Source: Nitrospinaceae bacterium
Lineage (GTDB): Bacteria > Nitrospinota > Nitrospinia > Nitrospinales > JACRGP01
Assembly: GCA_029261575.1 (NCBI GenBank)
Contig: JAJDBD010000163.1
Location: 1-52,371, forward strand
Reading direction: 5' to 3'
DNA length: 52,371 nucleotides
The translations under genes were made by a program, and so were the position numbers. The notes under the pieces are model-generated. The model saw nothing but the letters and a program-made list of their open reading frames with translations. It was not told where the DNA came from and did no database searches. Positions 15,730-24,312 of this stretch are shown here, one piece after another (position 1 is the stretch's first letter; the number at the start of each line of letters is the position of its first letter).

Positions 15730-17163
15730 CTAAACCTGAGAATCCCGGCACATTAGATAATTATGAATGCCTTCGGCGGCCTTTTTCCCGGCTCCCATGG
15801 CGGAGATAACGGTGGCGGCGCCGGTGACGATGTCTCCCCCGGCGAACACTCCCGGTTTAAATGTTTGGTTGATATCCGAATCCGCGATTTCAATATGGCC
15901 TTTCGTATCGGTTTTCAGGTCTGCGGCCGTTTTGGCGATTAATGGGTTGACCCCGCTCCCCAAAGCAATAACCACGGCGTCGACCGACAGGGCATACTCG
16001 CTTCCCTCGATGGCGCGAGGGCGTTTTCTCCCATCGCTGTCGGCTTGGCCCAATTCCATTTTAGAGCAGACCAGATCGGTCACCCATCCGTTGTTTCCTT
16101 TAATTTCTATTGGCGACGCCAGGAAATGAAAGTCCACCCCCTCCTCTTCTGCGTGGCGGATTTCTTCTCGTCTGGCTGGCATTTCATCCCTTGAACGTCT
16201 GTACACCAATTGAACCCGCTTCGTACCGGGCAACCGCAACGCCGTTCGGGCTGCGTCCAGCGCGGTATTGCCTCCCCCGATCACAGCGATGGTTTTGTGG
16301 TGGTGCAAGGGCGTATCGAAGTTGGGAAATTCCCAGGCATGCATCAGGTTGACCCGGGTTAAAAATTCGTTGGCGGAATAGACTCCATTGAGATTTTCTC
16401 CCGGAATACCCAGGAAATAAGGCAATCCCGCGCCGGTTCCTATAAAAACGGCGTCGAATCCATCCTCTTCCATTAACTCGTCCAACGATTTGATTTTGCC
16501 AATGACATAATTAACTTTGATTTCCACTCCCAATCGTTTGAGATAATCTATTTCGGCGTCGACGATTTCCTTGGGGAGGCGAAACTGGGGAATGCCATAG
16601 AACAATACGCCGCCGGGTTGATGCAAGGCTTCGAACAGGACCGCTTCATGGCCCCGTTTGGCCAAATCGCCCGCCACGGTAAGCCCGGCGGGACCCGAAC
16701 CGATTATCGCAACTTTTTTTCCGGTCGAGGGGGACACAGGCAGTGGAAGAGTTTCATTTGTCTCGCGCGCATAATCTGCAACGAAACGTTCCAGTTGTCC
16801 AATAGCCAAAGGTTCGCCTTTGATTCCGATCACGCAATGCTTCTCGCATTGGTCTTCCTGAGGGCAAACCCGGCCCGTGATTCCGGGGAAGACATTCGTT
16901 TCCTTAATTTTTTGGGCCGCTTCCAAAAATTTCCCTTCCGCTACTAACTTGATAAATTCTGGAATACCGACGCGGACGGGACAACCCAAAACGCATTTCG
17001 GTTTTTTACATTGTATACAACGGAGGGCCTCCAACTGGGCCATGGCGGGGGTATACCCCAGCGCGACTTCTTTGAAATTACCTTCGCGCTCTTTGGGAGT
17101 CAGATCTCGGGCGTGTATCCGGGGAGTTTTTCCCGCCTTTTTATTTTTTTTCTCTTGAGACAT
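15730..17163 (-). CDS. nfnB: NADPH-dependent oxidoreductase, NfnB / GltA-like small subunit (477 aa)
   Basis: This is a flavoprotein of the glutamate synthase small-subunit family. The N-terminal Fe-S region C-I-Q-C-K-K-P-K-C-V-x-G-C-P is near 50-63. The FAD motif G-S-G-P-A-G-L-T follows K-K-V-A-I-I, the NADPH motif is G-G-G-N-T-A-L-D-A-A, and the C-terminus is G-V-F-A-G-G-D-I-V-T-G. Such proteins are either GltA-like or the large subunit of the electron-bifurcating NADH-dependent ferredoxin:NADP oxidoreductase. The gene just upstream, six bases away, encodes the partner NfnA, which favours Nfn. No large glutamate synthase gene is nearby. In this cell it would connect NADPH, NADH and ferredoxin pools. 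Confidence 0.85.
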   Translation of the reverse strand: MSQEKKNKKAGKTPRIHARDLTPKEREGNFKEVALGYTPAMAQLEALRCIQCKKPKCVLGCPVRVGIPEFIKLVAEGKFLEAAQKIKETNVFPGITGRVCPQEDQCEKHCVIGIKGEPLAIGQLERFVADYARETNETLPLPVSPSTGKKVAIIGSGPAGLTVAGDLAKRGHEAVLFEALHQPGGVLFYGIPQFRLPKEIVDAEIDYLKRLGVEIKVNYVIGKIKSLDELMEEDGFDAVFIGTGAGLPYFLGIPGENLNGVYSANEFLTRVNLMHAWEFPNFDTPLHHHKTIAVIGGGNTALDAARTALRLPGTKRVQLVYRRSRDEMPARREEIRHAEEEGVDFHFLASPIEIKGNNGWVTDLVCSKMELGQADSDGRKRPRAIEGSEYALSVDAVVIALGSGVNPLIAKTAADLKTDTKGHIEIADSDINQTFKPGVFAGGDIVTGAATVISAMGAGKKAAEGIHNYLMCRDSQV

Positions 17164-17169
17164 AGATGG

Positions 17170-18051
17170 CTATCTATTTAACCGGGAGCTTGATGCAAAA
17201 GATGATTCCCACCGGCAGGGTTCCGAATGCTCCCGCATCCATTTGTCCCGAACTTCCCGCTCTTCGGGAACATAGGTTTTAAGTCGGTTGAGCAGTCCGT
17301 CGAAGTCCACCTGATGGGCGTCGAATTCCGGGCCGTCCACGCAGGCGAATTTCATTTCTCCTCCCACCGTCACCCGGCAGGCGCCGCACATCCCCGTTCC
17401 ATCGATCATGATCGGATTCATACTGACAACGGTTTTGATTCCATAAGGCCGGGTTAAATCCGCTACAGCCTTCATCATGGCGGGAGGTCCGATAGCGACG
17501 ACCCGGTCGATAGGTTCCCCGCTTTGAATCAGCCGCTCCAATTCATCGGTGACAAATCCTTTTGCCCCGCAACTTCCGTCCTCGGTGACGCGTCTGACTT
17601 CGGTGGAAACGGACTCCATTTCCGTTTTAAGAAGGAGGAAGTCCTTGGAGCGCGCGCCCAGGATGGAAATCGTTTTGTCGCCAGCCCGGAAAAGGTCGCG
17701 GGCAATTGGATAGATGGCGGCAATTCCAAACCCTCCGCCCAAAAGCGCTACGGTTCCAAAGGGTCCCTTTTCGCTTGGCGTCCCCAAAGGGCCTACGACG
17801 TCCAAAATGAAATCCCCGACTTTCAGTTGGCTCATTTGGAGGGAAGTTTTGCCGACCGCCTGCACGAAAAGGACGATAGATCCTTTTTCAACCAAGGCGT
17901 CGGAAATGGTCAGAGGAACCCGCTCCCCATGTTCGTCCAAACGGATAATGACGAATTGACCCGCCTGGGCTTTGCAGGCAATGTCCGGAGCTTCTATTTC
18001 GAAACGGAAGACTCGCGGGGCCAATAATTTTTTATCAAGAATTCGAAACAT
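17170..18051 (-). CDS. nfnA: Ferredoxin-NADP+ reductase subunit alpha, NfnA / SudB type (293 aa)
   Basis: This is an FAD/NAD-binding protein of the dihydroorotate dehydrogenase electron-transfer (PyrK-like) group. The FAD-binding barrel contains R-V-P-L-T-I-S. The NAD domain has L-L-G-G-G-F-G-I-A and the C-terminal G-T-G-M-C-G-A-C-R-V-T-(n)-F-A-C-V-D-G-P-E-F that binds a [2Fe-2S] cluster. In Nfn it is the bifurcating site partner. First gene of the nfnA-nfnB pair. The reading frame starts at a good homology position with an ATG; a weak start context only. Confidence 0.87.
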   Translation of the reverse strand: MFRILDKKLLAPRVFRFEIEAPDIACKAQAGQFVIIRLDEHGERVPLTISDALVEKGSIVLFVQAVGKTSLQMSQLKVGDFILDVVGPLGTPSEKGPFGTVALLGGGFGIAAIYPIARDLFRAGDKTISILGARSKDFLLLKTEMESVSTEVRRVTEDGSCGAKGFVTDELERLIQSGEPIDRVVAIGPPAMMKAVADLTRPYGIKTVVSMNPIMIDGTGMCGACRVTVGGEMKFACVDGPEFDAHQVDFDGLLNRLKTYVPEEREVRDKWMREHSEPCRWESSFASSSRLNR

Positions 18052-18206
18052 ATTAATTTTACATTTTTACGGGAAAACCCCGGAATTTAGCCGCCCTGAT
18101 GGAAATTATACCAACGAAAAACGTATAATGCATTTCGAGTCGCCGTTAACCTTGGGCGATGTCTTGGAAATGCGCCGGCAAACGAGCTGGACTCATGGAT
18201 GATTAG

Positions 18207-19628
18207 ATGGAAACGTTTAAATTATTATACATCGCTATAGGACCCGGGGCCGCTATCGCCGTTTATATTTATTTTTCCGATAAATGGGATCCCGAACCCA
18301 AAAAACTGGCGATCAGAAGTTTTCTTCTAGGGGGATTAGCCTGTTTCCCTGCGTTTTATTTTGAGGGAGTTGTCGAAAAAGTTTTTGGCCTGGAGGAATT
18401 GTTAAACGACGGTTTCGCTATCTTTTGGGGGCAAACGGTTCTTTATGCCTTTTTTGGCGTCGCCTTGCCCGAAGAACTTTGCAAATTTTTATTTCTTAAA
18501 GCGTTTTTGTTCGACGAGCGTGAGTTTAACGAACCCTTCGATGGAATTGTTTACGGCGGCCTCATCGGTTGCGGTTTTGCGACGGTAGAAAATATTTTAT
18601 ACGTCTTTCCTGAAGGCCACTCGGTGGGGATTGCCAGGATGCTGACGGCTGTTCCGGGACACGCCTTTTTTGGAATCATTCTGGGCTATTTTGTCGGCAG
18701 GGCAAAATTCAGCCTCAATAGCGGGAAGCATTTAATCAATGGTTTGGTCCTGGTGGTGGTCCTCCACGGGGTCTACGATATCGGAGCTTTTTCCCACGCA
18801 TCCTGGGCGTTTATTTTGATTTTTGGAATCGTTTTTTTGGGAATATATTTAGGCTTAAAAGCCAAACGATCATTGGAAAAACATTCTGCGGTTATTGAAT
18901 TTTCGGCCAAGGAATTTTATCCCATAAAAGGCCGTAAAAAGAACGTTCCCATTTTATTAAAGGGCATTCGCGATTTGCTGTCGAAGGGAAAATTGAAACC
19001 GGATGATTCGCTAATTGAAGAAAAAAGCGGAAAAATAAAGTCGATAAAGGAAATATTTTCCTCCAAAATCATCTCTCAATATAGAGGGCTTACGAGGACT
19101 CCGCCTGACGGGCAACCTGTAAGGTATTTTTTAATTTTTTATGGAGCGACCTTTGGTCTTTACCTGTATTTCTGGTTTCTTAGAAGTTACAGGGATTTTG
19201 CGAGTCTTAAAAAATTAAAATTGAATCCCGAATTAAGGGCGGTGGGATTTTTGATAAGCGCCATCATCCCCTATTTTATATACGGCGTTATTTTAGGATC
19301 TTTGCATAAGGCCAAATTTGGGCTGGCCGTTGAAGTTTCATTTAATTTATTCATGGCGGGCGTTGAAACTGTTTTTTTGTTTTACCTGCTTCAAATGATC
19401 AAGAGATTTTTGAAAAGGAAAATGAAAGGCTCCTTTTCGCTTCCAACCGTTGTTCTTTGTTTTTTTGTCGCAAGTAGCTTGAGAAAACTGGCGTCCCCGG
19501 ATATGCCCTTTTACCTGCTCTATGAGATAACGTTCGCGTTTCTTCAGGGAGGAATTTTAGCGATGGTTCAACGGGATTTAAATTTATATTGGGAGATTGA
19601 AAGAAAAGAATCGGCTGATACACTTTAA
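18207..19628 (+). CDS. PrsW-family intramembrane metalloprotease with extra C-terminal region (473 aa)
   Basis: Residues 1-215 match PrsW (CAAX-like glutamic/metallo intramembrane proteases). The paired glutamates E89-E90 with K93 lie in L-P-E-E-L-C-K, E128 is in F-A-T-V-E-N, and histidines H152 (P-G-H-A-F-F-G) and H187 (L-H-G-V-Y-D) are in membrane segments. A soluble linker of about 60 residues (230-290) with a GYF-like look is followed by four or five further membrane helices resembling DUF4234-type segments. Known PrsW cleaves anti-sigma factors in Bacillus; the substrate here is unknown and no anti-sigma gene is adjacent. The TPR gene follows after nine bases. Confidence 0.8.
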   Translation: METFKLLYIAIGPGAAIAVYIYFSDKWDPEPKKLAIRSFLLGGLACFPAFYFEGVVEKVFGLEELLNDGFAIFWGQTVLYAFFGVALPEELCKFLFLKAFLFDEREFNEPFDGIVYGGLIGCGFATVENILYVFPEGHSVGIARMLTAVPGHAFFGIILGYFVGRAKFSLNSGKHLINGLVLVVVLHGVYDIGAFSHASWAFILIFGIVFLGIYLGLKAKRSLEKHSAVIEFSAKEFYPIKGRKKNVPILLKGIRDLLSKGKLKPDDSLIEEKSGKIKSIKEIFSSKIISQYRGLTRTPPDGQPVRYFLIFYGATFGLYLYFWFLRSYRDFASLKKLKLNPELRAVGFLISAIIPYFIYGVILGSLHKAKFGLAVEVSFNLFMAGVETVFLFYLLQMIKRFLKRKMKGSFSLPTVVLCFFVASSLRKLASPDMPFYLLYEITFAFLQGGILAMVQRDLNLYWEIERKESADTL

Positions 19629-19637
19629 TTTTCTCTT

Positions 19638-20249
19638 ATGACGAAAATTCCAAAAAAAGCGCCGGGATCCATGACCAAAACAAAAGCCATTGCCTTGTTG
19701 GTGGCCGTCGCGGGCACGGCCTTCTATTTTTATAATGTCTTTTCTCGGACGGACAATTGGGAAACCCGCAATAACTCCGGTTTGGAGGCCTATCAGAAGG
19801 GACTTTATTCCGAAGCCGAAAAAGAATTTGTCGCCGCTCTAAAGGCCGCGGAAAAATTTTCTGCCGACGGTTCGCGCTTGCACATGAGCCTCGACCAGTT
19901 GGTGCAAATTTACCAGATTCAATCGAAATATATCGAGGCCGAGCCTCTGATCAGACGGGTGTTGGCGATCGATGAAAAAAAACTTGGCCCCGAACATCCA
20001 AACGTGGCCGCAAGCCTCAACAATCTGGCGGGGAATTACCGTCTTCGCGGAAAGTATCAGGAAGCAGAACCTTTCATCAAGCGAGCGCTGGCGATTTTGG
20101 AAAAAGCTTGGGGACCGGAAGATCCCGATGTTGGCATGGTTCGGGCGCATTATGCAAACATACTTCGGGCCATGGGCCGTAACGCGGAGGCTGAAAAGCT
20201 GGAGGCCGGTTTAAAAATAACGGCGGAAAAACAAACGGCGAAAAACTAA
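19638..20249 (+). CDS. Membrane-anchored TPR protein, kinesin-light-chain-like repeats (203 aa)
   Basis: A short cytoplasmic N-terminus and one hydrophobic helix (about 17-35) precede four TPR units. The two central units carry the kinesin-light-chain-type pattern A-E-P-L-I-R-R-V-L-A-I-x-E-K-x-L-G-P-E-H-P and its repeat. It probably works as a scaffold for protein contacts on the inner membrane. It lies directly behind the PrsW-like gene, so it may be a partner of it (inference). A second in-frame ATG at codon 12 is a possible start. Confidence 0.8.
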   Translation: MTKIPKKAPGSMTKTKAIALLVAVAGTAFYFYNVFSRTDNWETRNNSGLEAYQKGLYSEAEKEFVAALKAAEKFSADGSRLHMSLDQLVQIYQIQSKYIEAEPLIRRVLAIDEKKLGPEHPNVAASLNNLAGNYRLRGKYQEAEPFIKRALAILEKAWGPEDPDVGMVRAHYANILRAMGRNAEAEKLEAGLKITAEKQTAKN

Positions 20250-20329
20250 ACGTTGGACCGAACCTGCGAAAGTGTTTTTAAGTTTTAGCGCCGAATATTA
20301 ATAAGTTCATTTTATTGCCGAAGGTTTTT

Positions 20330-21655
20330 ATGACTTATAACGATTCAAAGCGAATCGTCATCATGGGGGCCGCGGGAAGAGATTTCCACGCCTTCAATAC
20401 TCTTTTCCGCGACAACGCGGACTATTGCGTTCTGGCCTTTACGGCAACGCAGATTCCTGGGATTGAGGGAAAAATTTATCCGCCTCTTCTTGCCGGGGAA
20501 CTATACCCCGATGGAATTCCTATCCATCCGGAAAGCCGGTTGATGGAAATCATCCGGGAAGACTGCGTAGACGCCGTGGCCTTTGCCTATAGCGACGTTT
20601 CCCATCAGTACGTCATGGACCTGGCCTCGCGCGTTCTCGCCGCCGGACCGGACTTCTGGTTGCTGGGAACGGCGGACTCCATGATAGCCTCCTCTAAAAA
20701 AGTGATTTCGGTTTGCGCGGTTCGCACCGGTTGCGGGAAATCCCAGACCTCGCGGAAAATCGCGCGGATTTTAAAACGCCACGGGAAAAACCCGGTCGTC
20801 GTCCGCCACGCGATGCCCTATGGGAATTTGGAAAAACAGGCGGTGCAACGTTTTTCGAAAATTGAAGATTTAGAAAAGCAGGAATGTACCCTGGAAGAGA
20901 TGGAAGAATACGAACCTTACCTTGAGTTGGGAGTTCCCGTATTTGCGGGGGTCGATTATGCGGCGATATTAAAGGAGGCTGAAAAAGAAGCGGACGTGAT
21001 CATTTGGGATGGAGGAAATAACGATTTTCCGTTTTACAAACCGGACCTGGAAATCGTGGTGGTGGATCCGCATCGGGCCGGCCATGAGACGACTTATTTC
21101 CCAGGGGAAGTCAATCTGCTTAGAGCCCATGTGGTCGTCCTCAACAAAATGGACTCGGCTCCGCCGGAAGGCGTCAAAGAGGTTCGAGAAAACATAAAGC
21201 GAATCAATCCCAACGCCGCGCTTATTGAAGCCGACTCTGCATTGTTTGTGGAAAATTCCGAAAAAATTTCCGGCGCGCGGGTTCTTGTGATTGAGGACGG
21301 TCCTACGGTAACCCATGGCGGCATGAAATACGGCGCTGGGACGATAGCCGCTCAACGATTTGGCGCGAGTGAAATCCTGGATCCTCGTCCCTGGCTTCAG
21401 GGAACGCTCAAAGAGACCTTTGAAAAGTATCCGGAAATTGGTCCCCTGTTGCCTGCCATGGGATATGGAGACCGGCAACGGGCGGACCTGGAAGCGACTA
21501 TCAATGCCGTGCCCTGCGACGTGGTTGTGGTGGGAACCCCTATCGACCTGGCTCGTTGCATTTCGATTCAGAAACCTTCGGTTCGGGTGAGGTATGAATT
21601 GGAAGAAAGAGGAAAACCCGATTTGGAATCCGTACTAAAACCTTTTTTGGAATAA
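20330..21655 (+). CDS. COG2403 P-loop protein, cyclic 2,3-diphosphoglycerate synthetase-like (441 aa)
   Basis: The N-terminal 130 residues form a nucleotide-binding-like domain starting R-I-V-I-M-G-A-A-G-R-D-F-H. A P-loop-type segment V-R-T-G-C-G-K-S-Q-T-S lies near 133-143. Downstream are G-G-N-N-D-F-P-F and the guanine-specificity-like N-K-M-D. This is the conserved COG2403 arrangement, related to archaeal cyclic 2,3-diphosphoglycerate synthetase. The reaction in bacteria is not established. It is first in the tight plus-strand array leading through arcC into the hydrogenase genes. The ATG at 20330 has AAGG upstream and was preferred over a TTG at 20315. Confidence 0.8.
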   Translation: MTYNDSKRIVIMGAAGRDFHAFNTLFRDNADYCVLAFTATQIPGIEGKIYPPLLAGELYPDGIPIHPESRLMEIIREDCVDAVAFAYSDVSHQYVMDLASRVLAAGPDFWLLGTADSMIASSKKVISVCAVRTGCGKSQTSRKIARILKRHGKNPVVVRHAMPYGNLEKQAVQRFSKIEDLEKQECTLEEMEEYEPYLELGVPVFAGVDYAAILKEAEKEADVIIWDGGNNDFPFYKPDLEIVVVDPHRAGHETTYFPGEVNLLRAHVVVLNKMDSAPPEGVKEVRENIKRINPNAALIEADSALFVENSEKISGARVLVIEDGPTVTHGGMKYGAGTIAAQRFGASEILDPRPWLQGTLKETFEKYPEIGPLLPAMGYGDRQRADLEATINAVPCDVVVVGTPIDLARCISIQKPSVRVRYELEERGKPDLESVLKPFLE

Positions 21656-21693
21656 GAATTGTTCTTTGTAATCAGGTAGGAGTCGTAAGCGCC

Positions 21694-22662
21694 GTGGGAA
21701 AATCGGAATCCAAACCGGGTCTTTTGGTCTCATTCGGAGGCAACGCGTTGAACGTGCCGGAATCCGATCATCCCCACCAAAAAGAAGAATTCAAAATTGC
21801 GAGGCGTAGTCTGGAGGGCGTCGTTGAATTGCTTGAGCGGGGTTATCGCCGAATGATTTTGTGTCACGGCAACGGTCCCCAGGTGGGGCAAATATTTTTG
21901 CAACAGGAGTTGACGCGGCACGATTTCCCCCGCCAGGTCACCCTGGACGTTTGCGTCGCCGACAGCCAGGGAAGGATCGGGTACATTTTGCAAAATGTTT
22001 TGGATAACTTGTGCCAGGAGCGAGGGATGGAGCGCAAATGCTTTGCCGTAATCACGCAAGTGGTGGTCGACCCGAACGATCCCGCCTGGCAGAAACCCAC
22101 CAAACCGATCGGCCTTTTTTATTCGAAAGAGGAAGCCGACGATCTGGCCGCGGAACGGGGCTGGGTATTTATGGAGGACGCGGGCCGCGGTTTCCGTCGC
22201 GTCGTGCCGTCGCCAAAGCCGATGGATATCATTGAAAAAAATATTTTGAAAAATATTCTGGACAGCGGTTTTATTCCCATTGGAGGCGGCGGCGGTGGGA
22301 TTCCCGTCGTCCGAACGGCGGACGGCGATCTTTGCGGCGTGGAAGCGGTGATCGACAAGGATCACACCAGCGCCCTGCTGGCCAACGAAATGGGACTGGA
22401 GCTTTTGGTCATACTCACCGGAGTCGACCATGCCTATCTGGATTATCAAACTCCGGAGCCAAAACCCTTAAAAAAAGTTACAATAAAAGAGATGGAAGGT
22501 TGCCTTGAGCGAGGCGAATTTGCGGAGGGGAGCATGAAGCCCAAAGTCGAAGCCGCTCTCGAATTTTTGCGGCGGGGAGGTAAAAAAGCCGTGATCGCGC
22601 ACCTGGACGATCTGGTTCCCGCCATGGAAGAAAAGACAGGCACTCATATTGTTCCAGAATGA
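21694..22662 (+). CDS. arcC: Carbamate kinase (322 aa)
   Basis: This amino-acid-kinase-fold enzyme interconverts carbamate + ATP and carbamoyl phosphate + ADP. Family signatures are present: S-F-G-G-N-A-L-N at the N-terminus, C-H-G-N-G-P-Q-V-G near 60, G-G-G-G-G-G-I-P-V near 200, V-I-D-K-D-H-T-S-A-L-L-A and L-T-G-V-D. The start is GTG with TAGGAG eleven bases upstream. No arginine deiminase or ornithine carbamoyltransferase gene is nearby, so it is not in a normal arc operon. It lies 44 bp before the hydrogenase genes and the same array contains hypF, whose substrate is carbamoyl phosphate. A supply role is proposed as inference. Confidence 0.93.
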   Translation: MGKSESKPGLLVSFGGNALNVPESDHPHQKEEFKIARRSLEGVVELLERGYRRMILCHGNGPQVGQIFLQQELTRHDFPRQVTLDVCVADSQGRIGYILQNVLDNLCQERGMERKCFAVITQVVVDPNDPAWQKPTKPIGLFYSKEEADDLAAERGWVFMEDAGRGFRRVVPSPKPMDIIEKNILKNILDSGFIPIGGGGGGIPVVRTADGDLCGVEAVIDKDHTSALLANEMGLELLVILTGVDHAYLDYQTPEPKPLKKVTIKEMEGCLERGEFAEGSMKPKVEAALEFLRRGGKKAVIAHLDDLVPAMEEKTGTHIVPE

Positions 22663-22706
22663 TTTGTTTTAGCGACGACCTTTGAGAATTTGAGAATGGA
22701 AATATT

Positions 22707-23864
22707 ATGACGAGCGAACCCAGAATCATAGAACGCAAAGCGTTGGACCAACTTCTGGAGGCATTGACCCAGGAAGGCTACCAGGTGGTTGGACCGACTC
22801 TTGGCGACGGCGCCATCGTCTACGGTCCCGTTCAAGCCTCCGAGGATTTTCCCGTCGGTTGGACCGACGAACAGGAAGGCGGAGTCTATCGATTGAAAAA
22901 GCGAGAGGACAAGGCGCTTTTCGGTTATGTGGTGGGACCGCATTCCTGGAAAAAATATTTGCATCCGCCCGAGCGAAGGCTTTGGACCGGCCAGGCGAGC
23001 GGAACCGATTTTGAATTGACCCCGGAGCCTGTCGAGACTGCGCGCTTCGCGTTTTTCGGCGTCCGTTCCTGCGAACTCCACGCGATAGAAATACAAGACC
23101 GGGTCTTCATTCATAACGACCATGTGGACGAGGATTACAAGGCGCGCCGGGAAAATGCGTTTGTTGTCGTCGTCCAATGCGGTCAGGCGGGCAAGACCTG
23201 CTTTTGCGTTTCCATGAACACGGGACCCAAAGCCGAATCGGGATACGACCTCGCCCTCACGGAAATTCTGGATGAAGGGCGTCATTTTTTTCATGCGGTA
23301 GCGGGAAGTCCCAAAGGCGCCGCGATTTTACAACAAGTGGAAACCCGTTCCGCAACAAGTTCCGACAGTGCGGAGGCGGAAGAAGCCGTCCAAAAGGCCC
23401 GTGGGCAAATGGGGCGCACGCTCAATACCAAGGGGGTGAAAGAACTCCTGCAGGAAAACCCGGAGCATCCGCGATGGGATTCCGTGGCGGAAAGATGTCT
23501 GTCCTGCGCCAATTGCACCATGGTCTGCCCCACCTGTTTTTGCTCCACGGTGGAGGATACAACCGACTTGACGGGGGATCACACGGAGCGTTGGCAGAAA
23601 TGGGACTCCTGTTTCACCATGGATTTTTCCTATCTGCATGGAGGGAGCGTCCGGGCTTCAACCAAATCCCGTTACCGCCAATGGTTGACCCATAAGCTTT
23701 CAAGTTGGATCGATCAGTTCGATTCCTCGGGTTGCGTCGGGTGCGGGCGTTGCGTCACCTGGTGCCCGGTGGGGATCGATCTGACGGAAGAGGTCCGGTC
23801 CATTCGGGAAGAAAATACCGTCCGTTTACCTTCGAAGAGGGAGGCGTCCAATGGAAACGCTTGA
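22707..23864 (+). CDS. hydB: Group 3b [NiFe]-hydrogenase (sulfhydrogenase) beta subunit, 4Fe-4S protein (385 aa)
   Basis: This is the electron-transfer subunit of NADP-linked cytoplasmic hydrogenases of the Pyrococcus HydB/HyhB type. Two ferredoxin-like clusters are visible near the C-terminus: C264-x2-C267-x2-C270-x3-C274 and C343-x2-C346-x2-C349-x3-C353. A conserved F-G-V-R-S-C-E-L-H-A segment lies near 117-126, and further cysteines near 158-167 (C-G-Q-A-G-K-T-C-F-C) may hold another cluster. It passes electrons between the delta/alpha core and the FAD subunit gamma. It opens the structural operon and overlaps the next gene by 14 bp. Confidence 0.9.
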   Translation: MTSEPRIIERKALDQLLEALTQEGYQVVGPTLGDGAIVYGPVQASEDFPVGWTDEQEGGVYRLKKREDKALFGYVVGPHSWKKYLHPPERRLWTGQASGTDFELTPEPVETARFAFFGVRSCELHAIEIQDRVFIHNDHVDEDYKARRENAFVVVVQCGQAGKTCFCVSMNTGPKAESGYDLALTEILDEGRHFFHAVAGSPKGAAILQQVETRSATSSDSAEAEEAVQKARGQMGRTLNTKGVKELLQENPEHPRWDSVAERCLSCANCTMVCPTCFCSTVEDTTDLTGDHTERWQKWDSCFTMDFSYLHGGSVRASTKSRYRQWLTHKLSSWIDQFDSSGCVGCGRCVTWCPVGIDLTEEVRSIREENTVRLPSKREASNGNA

Positions 23865-24312
23865 ACCGATTTTGAGCAAGCATCCTTTTTTTAAAGGACT
23901 CGACAAGGCTTACATGGAGTTGGTGACCGGTTGCGCAAAAAACGTCCGGTTCGACGCCGGTCAGTTTATTTTTCGCCAGCACGAGGCCGCCGACGTTTTT
24001 TATATAATTCGTCAGGGCAAGGTGGCGCTGGAATTGTCTCCTCCGGGCCGCCCGCCCGTCACCCTGGAAACCGTTAACGAGGAGGAAATCCTGGGCTGGG
24101 CCTGGTTGGTGCCTCCTTATCATTGGCACTGCGACGCCCAGGCGGTGGAATTGACTCGCGCTATAGCTTTGGATGGAAAATGTCTTCGCAACAAATGTAT
24201 GGAAGACCACGACTTGGGGTTTGAATTGCTGAACCGGCTTCTGCCGGTGATCGGAAAAAGGATGGAGGCGACGCAACTGCAATTGATGGACGTCTACGGA
24301 ACGAAAGCGTGA
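23851..24312 (+). CDS. Stand-alone cyclic-nucleotide-binding-domain protein in the hydrogenase operon (153 aa)
   Basis: Nearly the whole protein is one CRP-like cNMP-binding beta-barrel: H-P-F-F-K-G-L near 11, the glycine turn I-R-Q-G-K-V near 53, then the cassette around 78-100. There is no helix-turn-helix after the barrel, so it is not a CRP/FNR transcription factor. The phosphate-binding cassette reads E-E-I-L-G-W-A-W-L-V-P-P-Y-H-W-H, lacking the usual conserved Arg, so cAMP binding is doubtful. Overlaps with hydB (14 bp) and the gamma gene (TGATG) indicate translational coupling, so it is probably an assembly or regulatory partner of the enzyme (inference). GAGGGAGG precedes the ATG. Confidence 0.88.
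   Translation: METLEPILSKHPFFKGLDKAYMELVTGCAKNVRFDAGQFIFRQHEAADVFYIIRQGKVALELSPPGRPPVTLETVNEEEILGWAWLVPPYHWHCDAQAVELTRAIALDGKCLRNKCMEDHDLGFELLNRLLPVIGKRMEATQLQLMDVYGTKA

Noticed and set aside
15730-17163. Calling this gene the small subunit of a glutamate synthase
   Set aside because: No large GltB subunit nearby, while the NfnA partner gene is six bases upstream; Nfn is the better fit, although the families are close.
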